In this document: positions 24,462 to 38,700 of the stretch, piece by piece
Numbering within the stretch: the first letter of the stretch is position 1
Layout: every line of letters starts with the position of its first letter
NCBI RefSeq assembly: GCF_910592395.1
Contig: NC_088317.1
Coordinates: 2,604,001 to 2,668,000, forward strand
Direction: 5' to 3'
Source of the DNA: Lineus longissimus
Lineage: Eukaryota > Nemertea > Pilidiophora > Heteronemertea > Lineidae
Length of the DNA stretch: 64,000 nucleotides
Made by a program: the position numbers and the translations under genes
Notes under the pieces: generated by a model
The model's input: only the letters and a program-made list of their open reading frames with translations
Database searches by the model: none
What the model was told of the DNA's origin: nothing

Positions 24462-27303
24462 GGGATGTCTACTGTCAGGCAGGCCAGGTGTCAACATTGT
24501 CTCTGTGGCAGCAAGGCTGTGAAATGTCTTCTCTGTGGTCACGTCGAGGTGTCTCACCCTCAGGTAGACCAGGTTGTCACCTAATTGTCACAATGATAGT
24601 CAGGCTACAGCACAATAATATCGGGAAGGTGGGAGACAGTTGCCAATAAACACAAGAATCTTTAAAACACTCCACAACACAAGACTCAATCTGCATGAAG
24701 ATCGAAGACATACATCAATTATAACTGTCTTAGCAGGGTCGAGCTGTTGTGTCTGATCTACATTGCACGATTCTAGGATGAGATGGAGAATTCGATCGAC
24801 CATGTTCTTATATTGAGTGTTGACTGGTTCAATAGGCCTATATCATATCCTACTTGCTGACTTTGAGCTGGTGATCTGTGAGTTAGTCTCCGGTCATGTA
24901 TGATGAAACAAAATACAATTTGTAGTGTCTCCTCCTGGGTTGTGACTGTCTTCGGAGAGTATGTGACTTACAGACATAAGTTGGTCAATTTGACAAATAT
25001 ACAAATCTCTCCGATTTTCATGTTCAAGACCCCAGCAGCGTTTCCCCCCCCCCCCCCCGCCTGATGAGATGCAAAAGTACTTAAGTTATGACCCAATTCA
25101 GTATTAGTGTCTCATTGACAGAAGTTATTTCTGAAGAATACGCCGGTACGTCCTCCAGGCTGATATATCCGCCAAGGGACGATGTCACAACCTACTCAAC
25201 ACAAGCCTGAGCATAGGCTAACCACCGGTTGTGACATTGTCCCTATCAACCAGTTTGCAGCATGGTGAACAGAGAGGGCTACTTATTTAGTATGTGCATT
25301 CCGGGGGTGGGGAGCAAGATTGAATTTCATCTTGGACATCGTCAGACGGCCGGGCCATAATCACCGGTTGCGAAGTTGTCCCACTTTACGCGACAGTAGC
25401 GCTGTCTCGCGGCAAAAAATTGAACTGAAATCTTCGTCCAAAACTCTCACTTCCAATTTTTACCGCTAGGTAACATCACTGTCGCCTAAGTCACTTTCCT
25501 ATATTTGAGGCCTTTTGCATGCATGCATGCATTGCCAGTGACATAAGACACAGGGTGGGGCCTTTAGCTTTATTTGCATGTACTAGTCTTGCAAAAAACC
25601 TAGACAGATCTACCATTTTTATTCATTTTCAACACTTGTCAGTCCCAAGAGTGTCCTTGATTCCATTGCTGTACTTTGCCACTCCAGAGCCAAACAAGGC
25701 TAGGGACTCGAATACAGTCCCGTTCGTCATCCTGATTGTCCTTCCTCATTGTACCAGGCGATAAGAAAAGGTCTGTCCATTGCATCTGGCGTGTAAATGG
25801 GGCATCTGAAGCTTATAATTAGAAATAAGCACTCCAAACAAATGGATTTACTAGCTCTTCTACTGTATTATAGGGGGTTGAGGGCTTCACTTCCCTCAAA
25901 GGGACGATGTCACAACCTACTCAACACCAGCTTGAGCATGGGCTAGCCACAGGTTGTGACATTGTCCCTATCAACCAGTTTGCATCATGGTGAACAGAGA
26001 GGGCTACTTATTTAGTATGTGGATTCCGGGGGTTGGGGGGAGGGGGATCAAGATTGAATTTCACCTTGGACATCGTCAGACGGCCAGGCCATAATCACCG
26101 GTTGCGAACAAGGGTTGCGAATTTGTCCCACAGTATGAAATAGTGGCGCTGTTACGCGGCAAAAAATGAAACTGAAATCTTCGTCCAAAACTCTCAGTTC
26201 CACTTTCTACCGCTAGGTTACATCACTGTCGCCTAAGTCACTTTCCTATGAATTTTAGGCCTTTTGCATGTTTGCATGCATTGCCAGTGACATAAGTCAC
26301 AGGGTCGGGCCTTTAGCTGTATTTGCATGTACTAGTCTTGCAAAAAACCTAGACAGATCTACCATTTTTATTCATTTTCAACACTTGTCAGTCCCAAGAG
26401 TGTCCTTGATTCCATTGCTGTACTTGCCACACTCCAGAGCCAAACAAGGCTGGGGACTCGAATACAGTCCCGTTCGTCATTCTGATTGTCCTTCCTCTAT
26501 GTACCAGGCGATAAGAAAAGGCCTGTCCATTGCGTCTGGAGTGTAAATGAGTGAGTTTACCACTGGTGAGAATTGGGGAACCGAGGAAGAGGGAAATTCG
26601 ATAAACATAATCGGGATGTCTACTTTCAGTCAGACCAGGTGTCAACATTGTCTCTGTGACAGCATTGCTGTGAACTGTCTTCTCTGTGGTCACGTCGAGG
26701 TGTCTCACCCTCAGGTAGACCAGGTTGTCACCTAATTGTCACTCATTATGATTGTCAGCAGGCTACAGCACAATAATATATCGGGAAGGTTGGAGACAGT
26801 TTCCAATAAACACAAGAATCTTTCAAACACACAAGACTCAATCTGACATCAATTATAACTGTCTTCTCTGTAGCAGGATCGAGCTGTTGTGTCAGATCTA
26901 CATTGCACGATTCTAAGAAGAGATGGAGAATTCGATCGACCATGTTCTTATATTGAGTGTTGACTGGTTCAATATATCATACCCTACTTGCTGACTTTGA
27001 GCTGGTGATCTGTGAGTCAGTCTCCGGTCATGTAATGATGAAACAAAATACAATTTGTAGTGTGTCTCCTCCAGGGTTGTGACTGTCTTCAGAGAGTGTG
27101 TGACTTACAGACATAAGTTGGTCAATTTGACACATACAAATCTCTCCGATTTTCATGATCAAGACCCCAGCAGCGTTGCCCCCCCCCCCCCGCCTGATGA
27201 GTTGCAAAAGTACTTAAGTTATGACCCAATTCAGTATCAGTGTCTCATTGACAGAAGTCATTTCTGAAGGACACGCCGGTACGTCCTCCAAGCTGATATA
27301 TCC
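24462..27303. repeat. Duplicated and rearranged repeat, order L-R-R'-L'
   Basis: Block L (about 24462-25174) is closely matched in direct orientation by L' (about 26613-27303), and block R (about 25175-25799) by R' (about 25898-26549). Matches run for hundreds of bases with scattered substitutions and small indels. R and R' each start with a near-perfect 17-bp inverted pair, GGGACGATGTCACAACC and GGTTGTGACATTGTCCC. L and L' each contain a C-run (25044-25058; 27179-27191) and a small Cys-rich frame. A flanking 60-bp piece (26551-26612) recurs at 27708-27768, as if L' interrupted it. It resembles a non-autonomous element or a segmental duplication; no transposase was seen. Confidence 0.75.
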
Positions 27304-29205
27304 GTACGACACTCATCTTCTCTACTGCTGCCATCTGAGCTAAGAAATAAAACTAGGCAATAACCAAAAACTAAAAATCTCGCCCGTTTTTAGGGCGGGG
27401 GACGATTTACAGCTGGAACCCCCGAACCAACTCCCTCAGATCCGTCATTCATCAAGTCAAAGCAAGCATGAACCTGGTTTAATCTGTGGTTTATCTTATC
27501 AATAGACTATCTAGCAAGACCCTTAAATACTGTGCAAATTCTCTCGGCATTACATCCATTGTGTAAACTCCACTTACGTAGCAGTTGCGTTGCGGGTCAA
27601 TTGTCTATGCTGCCACCTCTTAGTGAGGAGAATAACTAGTAGTCCCGGCAAATGTGGAAAATATTGACGCTGTTTACTTCTTCGTACATTTTGTACGCGT
27701 TGTAGTGAGTTTGCCACTGATGAGAATTTGGCAACCGAGGAAGAGGGAAATTCGATAAAAATAATCAACTAAAAACGCTTTTCTGGACAGCTTCTACCAA
27801 GCAATTAGGTAATTGTCATTTTTTTCCCACATTCATCAATCTTGCTTTTCATGTGTATTGTGTTTTTATTTACATCTACTGTATAGAAATGAATGTTTGC
27901 ACTATCTCCACTTCGTTGATCGTTTTGTAAAATTTTGTTGATGACTTCATACACATCCGTTACATTATCATCTATTGCCGGATGATCAATTGTGATCGAT
28001 TATCGGACACGTGATATTTTATTTTTCTCCAGTTACTGATACTCTATTACTGATGGCACGCATTCATGTTCTTATTGATAATCCACTTCTTTGAAATTGT
28101 GTAAGTTTGCTTGCTGTAACATTCCCCCTTGCCATGGATCCCTTCACACCAAGTTTGTTTTGGCTTTCTACAGCTACGTCACCTGGTCTTTTGTTCGAAC
28201 TGTGTGTGCAGTTGTCTATGCTTACCCTGTCCCTTGTGCCTTTATTTGGTTTGGGGGCTGGCTGGCGCAGCTTGGCCTGCCTGCCCTTTCAATTCAGATC
28301 GCCACACAGAGTCACAGTAATGTCAGTATGATGACTGATGTCGATGACCCAACGATATATCATGTACCAGCACTTGCTAAATAAAAAAATTCTGATTGTT
28401 GGACATGATGATAATTTACTATAATTGCCATACAGCTGTCAGCTGTTCATTGTCCATGTAACTCGAGGAGAACCCTTGTCGGCACAAGTCTTTACATTAG
28501 CTGGTTAGAACATCAATAACTTACAAGTAGGCTAGGCCTACAGCACTGGGTCCTCTACCATAAGTCAAATCTTTACACAATAAAAGTGGGCTAGTAAAAA
28601 CTTCTCAATCAATTAGAATTCTGGAAAATTTATTCATATCGGGAAGGGGATATCATTTTGCGAATATGACTATTTCAAATTGCCAGAAATGATTTCAAAG
28701 TCCAGTGTAGATCAAGTCTGCTCAAGTTTGCTATTACTTCTCATGCAGTATTTCAACAAATCCATGCCCCATGTACAGTGTCAACCCATACAGCTGCCTG
28801 TATTTAGTTTATCCATCTCAAGTGTTCAGATATTTATTCACATCATGCACTACAGAAAGTACAGTAAGCTTAATCAAAGTTGTCTTGAAACAGACGTCTC
28901 ACTAAACTGATAACAATAGACAGAAATAATCTTTCTACTGCACATTACAATAACTTAGAGTAAATTCAATCAGTGGACAGTTAAAGCCTCTTATTCTCTA
29001 ATCATTCATGATGAGGTTAAATAGGATTAACCGGATTGACAGATTTATGAACCAGCCAGCTAATGGAGGCCAAACAAGAGATCCGTACTTCGAGCTCTCC
29101 ATGGCATAGCATAAAAGCGTCCTTCGCTAGCTGATCAGGATGGCAGCACAGTTTGTTCACAGGCATGTGAAAGAATAGCTCAATAGTCCCCCCTTCGTCT
29201 GACAA

Positions 29206-29231
29206 CCCCCCCCCCCCCCCCCCCCCCCCCC
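29206..29231. repeat. Poly-C run, 26 bases
   Basis: Uninterrupted C homopolymer. Its length may be unreliable in an assembly. Confidence 0.9.
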
Positions 29232-30026
29232 AATGTCAACATACATAAAAGAATTTTTTGCTTTTTTATGAGAATAAAATGCAACCCAATGGCCATGACC
29301 AACTGTCATTAAAAGGTTATTTTTAAAATGATATATGATTTAAAATTATGCATCAATTTGCCCATAATATTCGTTTCCACACATGTAACAGCAGAAAAAA
29401 TATGTATTTATCATCATTCGTGCAAACAACTGATTTTGCTATGGAAACAAAAAGCATGGGCTGTTGGTGTTAGTCAATATGGACTGGATGGCTTCATATC
29501 ATTTGTTTTGCCAGTGAATATACTGGTCTACCTAGTTCTCGGTTGCTGTGGTTTCCAGCCTTCAAGGTAGCAGACTTTCATGACTCTCTGTAGATGGAGT
29601 GGCAAGACGTGTATCTGTTCAAGGCACATGCGAACACCCCAACGACAATGATTAAAAAAATTTCTTTTCAATATCCACAAGTGTTCACCCATTGAATTTA
29701 TTGCAAATTTCATGATATCCATTCCATATTGAGATGTAAATTATCGTTTATGGCGCCTCTGGAACAGACAGTTTTCCCACTTGGTTGGTTCGGAAGTCCA
29801 TAACTTTCTAACTTCTCTTTTGATGTCATACAGCTTACTATCCTATTTGCTCACAAGTGGAACATCAATAATGGTTTCTTATAAGGTGTCTCACATTAAA
29901 TTGGTTGGGATTATGGCTGTCGTATACAAGTATGATAAATTACTCTGCAAGGAACCTTTGGTTCATAGCTGTCACAGTCCTTTGATGTCATGTGATAAAC
30001 TTCAGTGAGCGGTATACATATGTAGT

Positions 30027-30225
30027 TAAACCTCTCTACATGGTGGCCCAGAAAACTTTTCCATCACACAATGGATACACAATAGAATTCTACTGTACTT
30101 TAGCAAGATTTCCTGTTTTCACTATTGAATTAAATGAAAATGACCAATTTTAAACCAAAACAAGTGTCCCAAATAGAGAGGGGACCTGCCAGAGGTGTCC
30201 TCTATGGGGGTTCCACTGCATCATA
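30027..30225. repeat. Dispersed repeat related to 2655-2755
   Basis: Begins with AAACCTCTCTACATGG and ends with AGAGGTGTCCTCTATGG and GGTTCCACTG. It shares the AACCTCTCT ... AGAGGTGTCC arrangement with the repeat in the filamin intron. Confidence 0.5.
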
Positions 30226-33200
30226 CAATCAGTCGACTTCGTCAAAATGTATCTGTCCAGGCACCTTCTACACAACATTGTGGCTCTTTATCGGACATCA
30301 CATTCTGTTCTTCCTGCCTTATTTCATGCCTGATCTGCCTGAGTGGTTCAGCCCAGCGTGAGATCTCCTATCAGAATAGATACTGAGATCTAATAGAAAA
30401 TGGGTTATGGATTGTCCCTATTGGTTTGAGCTGTTCTGGTTGAATTCTTCCCTCCTGTCGCCTGGTCGGTTCTGCTTTAGCCAGTGCTGGTGACTCATCT
30501 AATAGGTCCACCTGCATACAAAACAACATTCGACTTTCTTTTTGACAGTACAGGTCCACTGGACTCCTCAGTCAACTCAGTAAGGGGACTGTTTCAGCAT
30601 GTTTCATGTCAAGTCTGATCCGATATCATTATCGGGGTGTAAGCCAATGTTGCAACAGCCCTAATTGACTCAATAGTATCGTGTAAATAATTAGAGTATG
30701 TATACTTATGTGGTCTTATTCTTTGGCTTTAGATAGCAGACTTAAAGGCTTTATGACATTCTAAGCCAACTCGGCTGATTATGCCCACAAGGCCTGCGGG
30801 ATCTCGCTTGACTTAAACACTTGCTTCATGGGAAGGAAGAAAGTCATGCTTGCTCCTGGGATGTTTTATTATTCATTTGTATCCTTGCAGTTGGAATTTT
30901 ATTTCAAATTTTTGGATATTAGTGCTCTTCATTTGGTTTGATGCTTCTGGTAAGTTATTTCTTTAGGATTAGTAATTGTAACTATTATTTGTTGTCATCA
31001 AGACAATTTTTTTTTCAGCTCTGCTGAATCCGATGCCCGTTACCATCGAACCTGTATACTTGGTCAAAGCTACTTGTATGTTACAGCTTTGGCCAGAGTT
31101 GAGGGTTTCACTAGATAGGTCATACAGCGAGCACATTTGCCGTCGTCTTTGAGGCTGTGAATGTGAGGACAGAACTCGTTCCAACAAACATTCTGTCATG
31201 GATGACATCCTGATATCATTGCATAATGGGTCACTTTGATGAAAACTGCAACAGTTTGGGCAAGTTTTTTATCACATGATGATGTCGATGGTCCATAGGC
31301 CTTAGCTAGACCTATACAATTTCACTTTTGAATCCTCCCCCCCGCACACCCAGGCAGGTGATTGCCTCATGCAGTGTCAGTGTTTTGATTTGGGGGAGGG
31401 GGGAACAAATACTTTTGAATTCTTTCGTTTATGTTGGGTTCATCGTGAGTGTCAGCATGTTGATTCGGGGACAAGAGGCTTTTGAATGATGTTTCTGAGT
31501 GATATTATTGAGTTGACTGGGAGCAGTGCACTTGGCAAATATTAGTTCGTAACAATTCTAATAAAAATTGAAACTGAACAAAAATCGAGCTGTTAAAAGT
31601 ATTTAAAAACTTTTTTTGTAAAGCATGTGTACCTAGCTTTCATATCAATGACTACGGATATTTCCTACGCAAAAGAAAATGTGCCTACATATAATAATGC
31701 TATGTCAATATATTTACAGAGGAGTCACTTATCTAGGGATCAGTGTCTATGATATATTGGAAGTTTGTATCTAGGCCTACTGTGATGATTGAAAGAAAAC
31801 CTGAATCGTCAAAAGATTTCAATAGACGCGGAGAAAGTAACTGTTGGTTAGGTTTCATTCATTTCGTCATGCATAGGTAGCGGGTCTAATTGTCATTTTG
31901 TATAAATATTGTGTCAATATTAGGTATAATTTACCGATAGGTATTAATAGGAGATTTATTCTCTCCTTGGAGCGAATGTTCTGTTTGGGCAGATCATTCA
32001 GGCCAGGTAATTTTATTGCCACAGCTATAAACATGACATGACTGTAAAATACGTCAAAGTACATTGTAACTGATATCTGAAAGTGAATCATAAAATTTTC
32101 AGTAATACCAAGTTTAGATTAGAGATAGGCCTGCGTGTGCATGTGCTAATGTATTCAATCAGTACATTTATCACCAAGTTGGAGCGTGCATTAAAATCAC
32201 GTTCAAATTATGAAACTGCCTGAAGCACTCACTATAGGAAGGATTTCATTAATTTTGATAAGGTGCATCTCTATAAAAGCTGACAAATAACACTATTCAT
32301 GCACGCAGGTCAAGAGCTATGCGCAATATTGAACAAATTACCCCCCATAGATCAGAGTGAAAGGTACCCCTCGAGACCTGTGCTTCTTTTCAAAACATGT
32401 CCTTTTCTCAAACTGCATCGTCGCCCTGGACAGCTACGAAAGGCAACCATATAATTAGCTTAGATAGAATTTGGAGGCGTGGAGATATCTGTCCGTGATT
32501 TCAATACCGAAATCATTCCAGAACGGCGGTATACTTTGTCGGACTTTATTTACTCAAATTTACAACACCTCTTGACGAATCTATGCCAATGTTCGGAATT
32601 TCGATCTGGCTATTAAAATTTTTGTTTTGTGAATGGATAATTGGTCTGATCACTGAAATATGTTAGATTTCAATTTGTATCGGTTCAGCTAGGCCCGCCT
32701 GGGCTAGGGCACAGGTGATGAGATTTCAAAATTTCTGCCTGGGCAGGAATCATGAAAGCGTATTGTTAAAACAGATTCTTGGACTTAAAGGAGGTGTATC
32801 TCGCCGATGTTCCATAAGTTTTTCATGAATTGATTTTGATAATTCGTTTCTAATCAATCATCTGATGACGGTGCTGTCAGTCATAAAGGTTCTTGAGAAT
32901 GAAGTAGGTATAGTTTAGAAAGTCAAGGTTCAGCTCTTGCTTTCTGAATGATTATGAGGGTAGTTTACTTGTCATAAAAGCGAGATTAGAAATGATCGAC
33001 TGACGGCTCCACGTTAAGGTACTTTGATATGCCACCAAGCCATCTGTCATATGATTTTGTCATAGAATCTCATCTATCACTTCATCCTGTCATGTCAAGA
33101 ATGGAGTTCAAAACTGTTTTCTTCAGGTATCAGTCTTCCTGGTCAGTTGGGAACATGTCTAAATTTCTGTCGGATTATCGGACTTTAGGTGGGTGGTTGT

Positions 33201-34264
33201 GCTTCACATCGCTCTTCTTCTTTCCGTTTGCCTGGTACATTCTAGCTTTCAAAGCTTTCAAATGTTACAAAGCTTTCTCTGTATTCTGGTGATCTATTTT
33301 CCGGCTTTTAATTGTTGTGTTTCCATTGTAGCATGAATAATGCAAAAAAATTCAAATTGTTGCTAAATCTTCACCACTTTCTCTTCATATGTTTGTTTTG
33401 CATGATGGACAGCCTGGGGTTTGTTTCTCATTCTCGGCTAAGAAAACATAAACTCATCACAGCCCTGTTGTTACAGTTCTGTTGGATGTCTCATATTGTC
33501 TGGATGGTTGAAACATTCTTTTTTTTGTGTGAATGAGCATCTTATTGGAAGGTGAAGGTGGTTTTGAATATAACATATCAAAGCATGAAAGAGCCCCACT
33601 GCCGATGAGCTGGCTTTTCAGAATTGTCTTCTACTTGCTCGGACATTTTTTGCTCAAATTGTGTCAATTCTGTCTGTAAATGGGTCAGGGTGTATTGGAC
33701 TTGCGTGAACTATGGCAAGTGGCCAATAACTGCTCCAGTACCAACTACTTGTAAATCACTCGTCCCTACTGACATTTGATACAGCATACTAAAAAGCTTG
33801 CATAAAATACGGCATCAAAATGGCTGTTGCTTTGACAGTGCTTGTTCATCCAGTAACAAGTGACAACATTTTTTGTCAAAATGCACCCTCTCTTATTTAT
33901 GTTCCTCATATTTCTTGCATGAATACATTCAGGTAATGAAAAATTGATAATCTTCATGATTTAGTATTTGTTCATGGCAGTAACTTATTGCCTTTGTGAA
34001 ATTGATTGTCAACGTTAATTTGGGTAATAGAGCCAGACATGCCAGATGTGGTAGGACGCATTTGCTTTAGCGCTTGGTTGATGTGATGTAGCACTACACT
34101 GATGATGTGACCGAGATGATCAGTTGTCCAGAGTCACACTCACTCTACTCTGCCTCTTGAGCTATTGCCTTCGTCTGCCTCAAAACAGCCTCTAACCTTC
34201 CCCCCTCTCAGCCTCTGGTCTTACCCCAATATTTTCTAACCAAAGCATTTCCTATATTTTCAGA

Positions 34265-35767
34265 ATGGAAGAAGGGAACCTCTCAGACGCCGACACAGAT
34301 GAGCTCCTTGGATTAAGCGGAATCGAACCTTTTGCAAGTGGTGCGAGTGTCTACCTGACCCCATCCAAGTCCCCTCCAGGGTCACCTAGCGACCTCCTGG
34401 CAAGTAGCCCGAAGCGGCGACCAGCTGTAAACACTGCATCAAGCCGGTCTCCTGCTAATGTGAAAGTCTCCCCCGGTCGTGGGGCATCTGGACACTCTTC
34501 CCCATCAAGATCAGCGAATAGTTCCAAGTCCCCGAAACGTGCCGTGAAAAAATTTGTGGACTCGCCAGGGAAACTTAAGATTGGTGATTTGAAAGGGAAT
34601 GATGAGGGGATAAGACTAATTTCGAGCCAGGAGCGATTGGTGCAGGTGCGTCGTTACCTTGCGAATCAGGATATAGTTCAGGAGGGTCTGAAAGTAGACT
34701 CGCAAAATAAGGAAAATCTATCAAATTCTGTTGGTGTGGTCAATAACGCTTTTACAAAAATAAACAGTGCTCCGGCGTCAGGTGTGAAATCGTCACAAGA
34801 AATTGGTGGCATTGGTGGCAAGTCTTTGCCAAGTTCTCCGTATAAAGTTCAAAACGTGGTTGTGACCCGCCATCATAAGCTGCAGGCGCCGCCTAGTGGG
34901 ATAAGCTGGTCTGATCCTGACGCACCTGTGAGTCGACCGCCGGCAAAACCAGTGGACCCTATATTTACCTACAAGAGGAAGTTGTTTCAAGAGGATGCTA
35001 ACGGCGAAGCAAATGAGAAGTTGAAAAATAAAGCTGTTTCAGAAAAGAACAAAAAAGGTCAGGCTGTGAAGGATAAGTCCAATAAAAGAAAAACACCAAA
35101 TAAATCATCCCCGAAGGAATGTGTTGTGCATTCAGGGTCTCCAACGCAGCAGACACATTCGGCTAGTAAATATAGAGTGTCTCCTCGTTCAGGGGAAGGT
35201 GACGCTACTGCTAAGTCACCAGGAAAGCAACAGCGGGCTTCGAGATCGTTGGATAATTCGCCAGATAAGAGGCCTTCTTCGATCATGAAAGGAGGTGGGT
35301 CAGTTTCTCCAGGCCGGCGCCCCGGGCCTGTGACTTTCCGCCAAAGTCCTAACGGTAGTAACTCTTCTCCAAAGTCTGTGTCGCCACCGAAATATGTGAA
35401 ATCGTCACCGGACAGAGTTTCAAATTTGCCGAGGCATAAATATACGGAACAATCTAGTGCTTATTCAAAAACAGGACACGTTTCAGCAGAACCCAAGTCG
35501 CAATCAGGGATGCAGCATTCACCAGAAAAGTATGAGCAAAGTTTTGAGAACACTCCGGCCACCTCTGGTTACTACTCGGGGAAGTCTGCATTCACCCAAG
35601 AAGGATATTCAAATCCTCTGGATGATTTCTTGCAGCAGTATCCCCTGTCCCCTCTGCGGGGAGATACGGACATGTCGCTACCGGGCTCGTTACCAGATTC
35701 GCCTGGGATGAAAGCTGCTGCTGAGACGGTACCAACTGCTGAGGACTATGACGATATGCCAAGGGAG
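34265..35767 (+). CDS. CNTROB: CNTROB exon 1 (coding): SP-rich disordered N-terminus
   Basis: Encodes residues 1-501. It opens MEEGNLSDADTDELLGLSG and then carries dozens of Ser-Pro sites in Lys/Arg-rich context (SKSPPGSPSD, SSPKRRP, SPGRG, SPSRS, KSPKR, SPGRRPGP). These are typical targets of proline-directed kinases, which would fit cell-cycle regulation of a centriole protein (inference). The acceptor is 1 base before the ATG. The donor is GAG-GTAGGT at 35768. The single long exon has no recognised domain. Confidence 0.88.
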
Positions 35768-38700
35768 GTAGGTAGTCAAAAGTTCTGAATATCAAGAGAT
35801 AGTGAGAAAAGCTATGGGGAACAGAGGCAGATTTGCGTTACACTGCCACGCTTTTCGGGACCAACAATGCAAAAGTTTGACCAGTCGAAGGCAAAGTTTC
35901 AAACTTCCTAAAAACTGTCCTCGTGTTTTCAGGTATACGCTGATGTGACAAGTTTTGATATCGAGGAGATGGAGGGGGCTAGGGACAGTCTGCGCACCAT
36001 GCTGAAATTATCAACAAAGAAATCAGAAACACACTTAAATTTAGGTAAGATATTGCTGTTGTCTTAATATGTCCATGATATCTGGGAATATCTGGCATTA
36101 CAAGTCTAGGCAGCACAAGACTGGCATAAACACACAAAGGCCTAGTCTTAATATTTTTCGTATATGTTTCAATCAATCTTGAAATATGGGCCCCTAAGCA
36201 AATTTCAATATTGTCGCTGTTAACAAAATGGTTGATAAAATGTTTGCCGAGTACACAGTGCCTTTGCTATGAATGTGTACCATACACTCCAGTTTGAAAA
36301 TATGTGTATTTGGTTTTCCAATTTATTCTGTTAATAGTCACTCCGTGGTGAACTAATGTGTTCTTGCTGTTTGGGGCATGCTGCCGGTTTGATACATCTC
36401 GTCTTCAGTGTGAAAAATTGGCTGAAGACGAAATTCTAAACCATATCAGTCTGTGTCAGAGATGTTGAGTGGTACAACCTCCACGGATTTTAGCCACGAG
36501 GCTTTGCTGCAATATTTACACCAGACCAGTGGTCATAAATAAACGGCAAACCAACTGCTATGAAATGATTTTAAGGCCGGGATTTATTTATTTTCCGTGT
36601 TTTAATTCGCTGATTAATGGTAATCCGTTATTAGGCCAGTTATTTAAACAGTTTTATGCTCCCATATACCACTTCATGTTTGGGTTTTACAGTAAAGAAA
36701 TAAATGTTTTAAATAAAATCACCTCGCATGGCGCAATTCTTCTTCTATTATAATCTGTTACTTTTATATTCTTGATTTATTAATGTAAGTAAGATTTACG
36801 GATTATTTCTGTCAGAATGTCTCGAGTGCTTTTCATGTTCAGCCCATACTTGCCAAAGACAGACATAACTGCTTGATGTCCATAATGTTCTTTGCTGACT
36901 TGGCTTGTATTGGGGACAAAGGTAGTGAAAGTATATGCTGGGCTCCCGTGGAGTAGGCCTACCCATCCTGACTTGTAAAGCAGAGACATAAAACCTGATG
37001 CATTATCTTCTGGACAATTTCAGGAGGCAATAACGTACACGACGAAAGTATTTCGTCGTTCAGAAGTTACCCTGAGGAGGGGTACCATGATGAGATCGTA
37101 ACGCAGCAAAATGATTCATTTGAAGAGGTTGCAACTAAAGCACTTATGGGGTAGGTATATCCATGATTATGAAAGCTTTGTGATACAGGGTATCAGTTTA
37201 CACAACAGCAGTGTTGAAATTAATATTCAGTAAGTATTTATGCAATTGGAACTTTTCAAATTCAACTACAAATCTCTTTTCCTATGCAGAAGCCAGAATG
37301 AAATAGACTACAACCAGGCACTCCAACTCACATCACAACTTCTGGGTCGAGAGAAAGACGTGCCAGCCTCAGCGCTGGAGATGGAGAACCAAGTCCTCCT
37401 CGATAATATGGAGCGCGAAAAGTTCCGACGGCAACACTGCGAGAAGCAGATTGGGAATCTTCAGTCACGGCTGTTGGAAACTCAAGAACAGCTAGCAGTT
37501 GCCACCTCCACTGAGAAGAAGAAGGATATCATGATTGAACAACTTGACAAGGTTGGCATTCTGTAAACTGTATTTTGACTTTAACTTTTTTATCATGATC
37601 TAAGAGCCTCTATACTTGATTGTCAATGTCTGGCACGCTAGAAATCCCACAAAGCCATTTATCATTATTATCATAATGCAGAAGAAGACATTTGGCCACG
37701 AAGATCCTTTTTGAAACTTGTACCGTCTTTCTTTTAGACTCTCTCGCGTGTTGTGGAAGGATGGAAGAAGCGAGAGGCTGAGAAGAAGGAATACATTGAA
37801 GTGCTGAAGGGAGAGAAGGAAGAGTTGGAATCAAGATATCACAGCCAGAAAGATGTGAGTGACGTCAAGGTTCCCCCGTCACAAATGGATGCTACCCCCA
37901 ATGCTGGATGCCCTCTTTGCTTTCATCCTTGAAAACCGACAGAGATTGTCTTTATCATGTTGCTACTGAAACACTTGCTTGACTGGCGAGTAAGATCACT
38001 GGATGTTTATTGGGCTTATTGCTGCGTGGCACAATATTGAAGATTGTCTGAGATCTGGGTAACCCGTGATTGTGACATCACGAGTGTGAGCCGCTATTAC
38101 ACAATGAGACAGAATGAAATTTTGTTGGTGGGGCCGACTTATTTTGTCTTTTTCTGTTTCACTTCAGATGCTTGAGAAATTTGATGAACGGTTACAAAAG
38201 GCTTCTAAGGATTTAGAATCTGAACAGAGGAGGGTTGCTGAACTCGAGGAGAGCAAGCTGGTTAAGGTATAGCAGACCCTCGTGTGGTTCCAACCTGTTG
38301 TGTGTCCTTTATCCTCTTGTGTGTTCTCTCTGTAATGCAGATGTCAGTTTAAACCCGGTCTAGAAAACATATTGGTTGAACTTTAAGACATTTCCCTTTT
38401 CAAACTGTGCTGCTCTCTACCAATGTATTTGTCATTTTCTAACATTTCTTCTTATTCAAATCCAATATCTGTTGACCTCCCACTCTGTGGTGAGCATGTT
38501 AAAATCATCAGGATAGTGTGAAGACAACTTGCAAACCTTCATGCATGCACTTCATTCCTTCATTTAGGATCCTGGTATAAGGGACTGCACTGTTCAACCA
38601 CCCCACTTGGCATCATTCAAATTCACTTCCCTGCAGTTGTTGATCTATGTAACTAACACCTTTCACCCTTTCACTGCCTTTTCATCACATATTCACTCCC

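Larger units (their letters stand above)
27304..34264. other. Intergenic region and probable 5' untranslated part of CNTROB
   Basis: No coding gene could be supported. The CNTROB start codon follows an acceptor (TATTTTCAG then A-ATGG), so at least one non-coding exon lies upstream. A possible one is 33127-33188, flanked by TTCTTCAG and GTGGGT, but this is weak. Other contents: a 26-base C run (29206-29231) and a dispersed repeat (30027-30225). Confidence 0.5.

Noticed and set aside
28091-28384. 97-codon plus-strand frame with hydrophobic stretches in the intergenic region
   Set aside because: Three overlapping frames are open here at once, there is no splice or family evidence, and composition is like the flanks.
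33029-33292. 87-codon plus-strand frame upstream of centrobin
   Set aside because: No recognisable protein. A piece of it (33127-33188) has exon-like borders and may be untranslated leader, but this is too weak to call.
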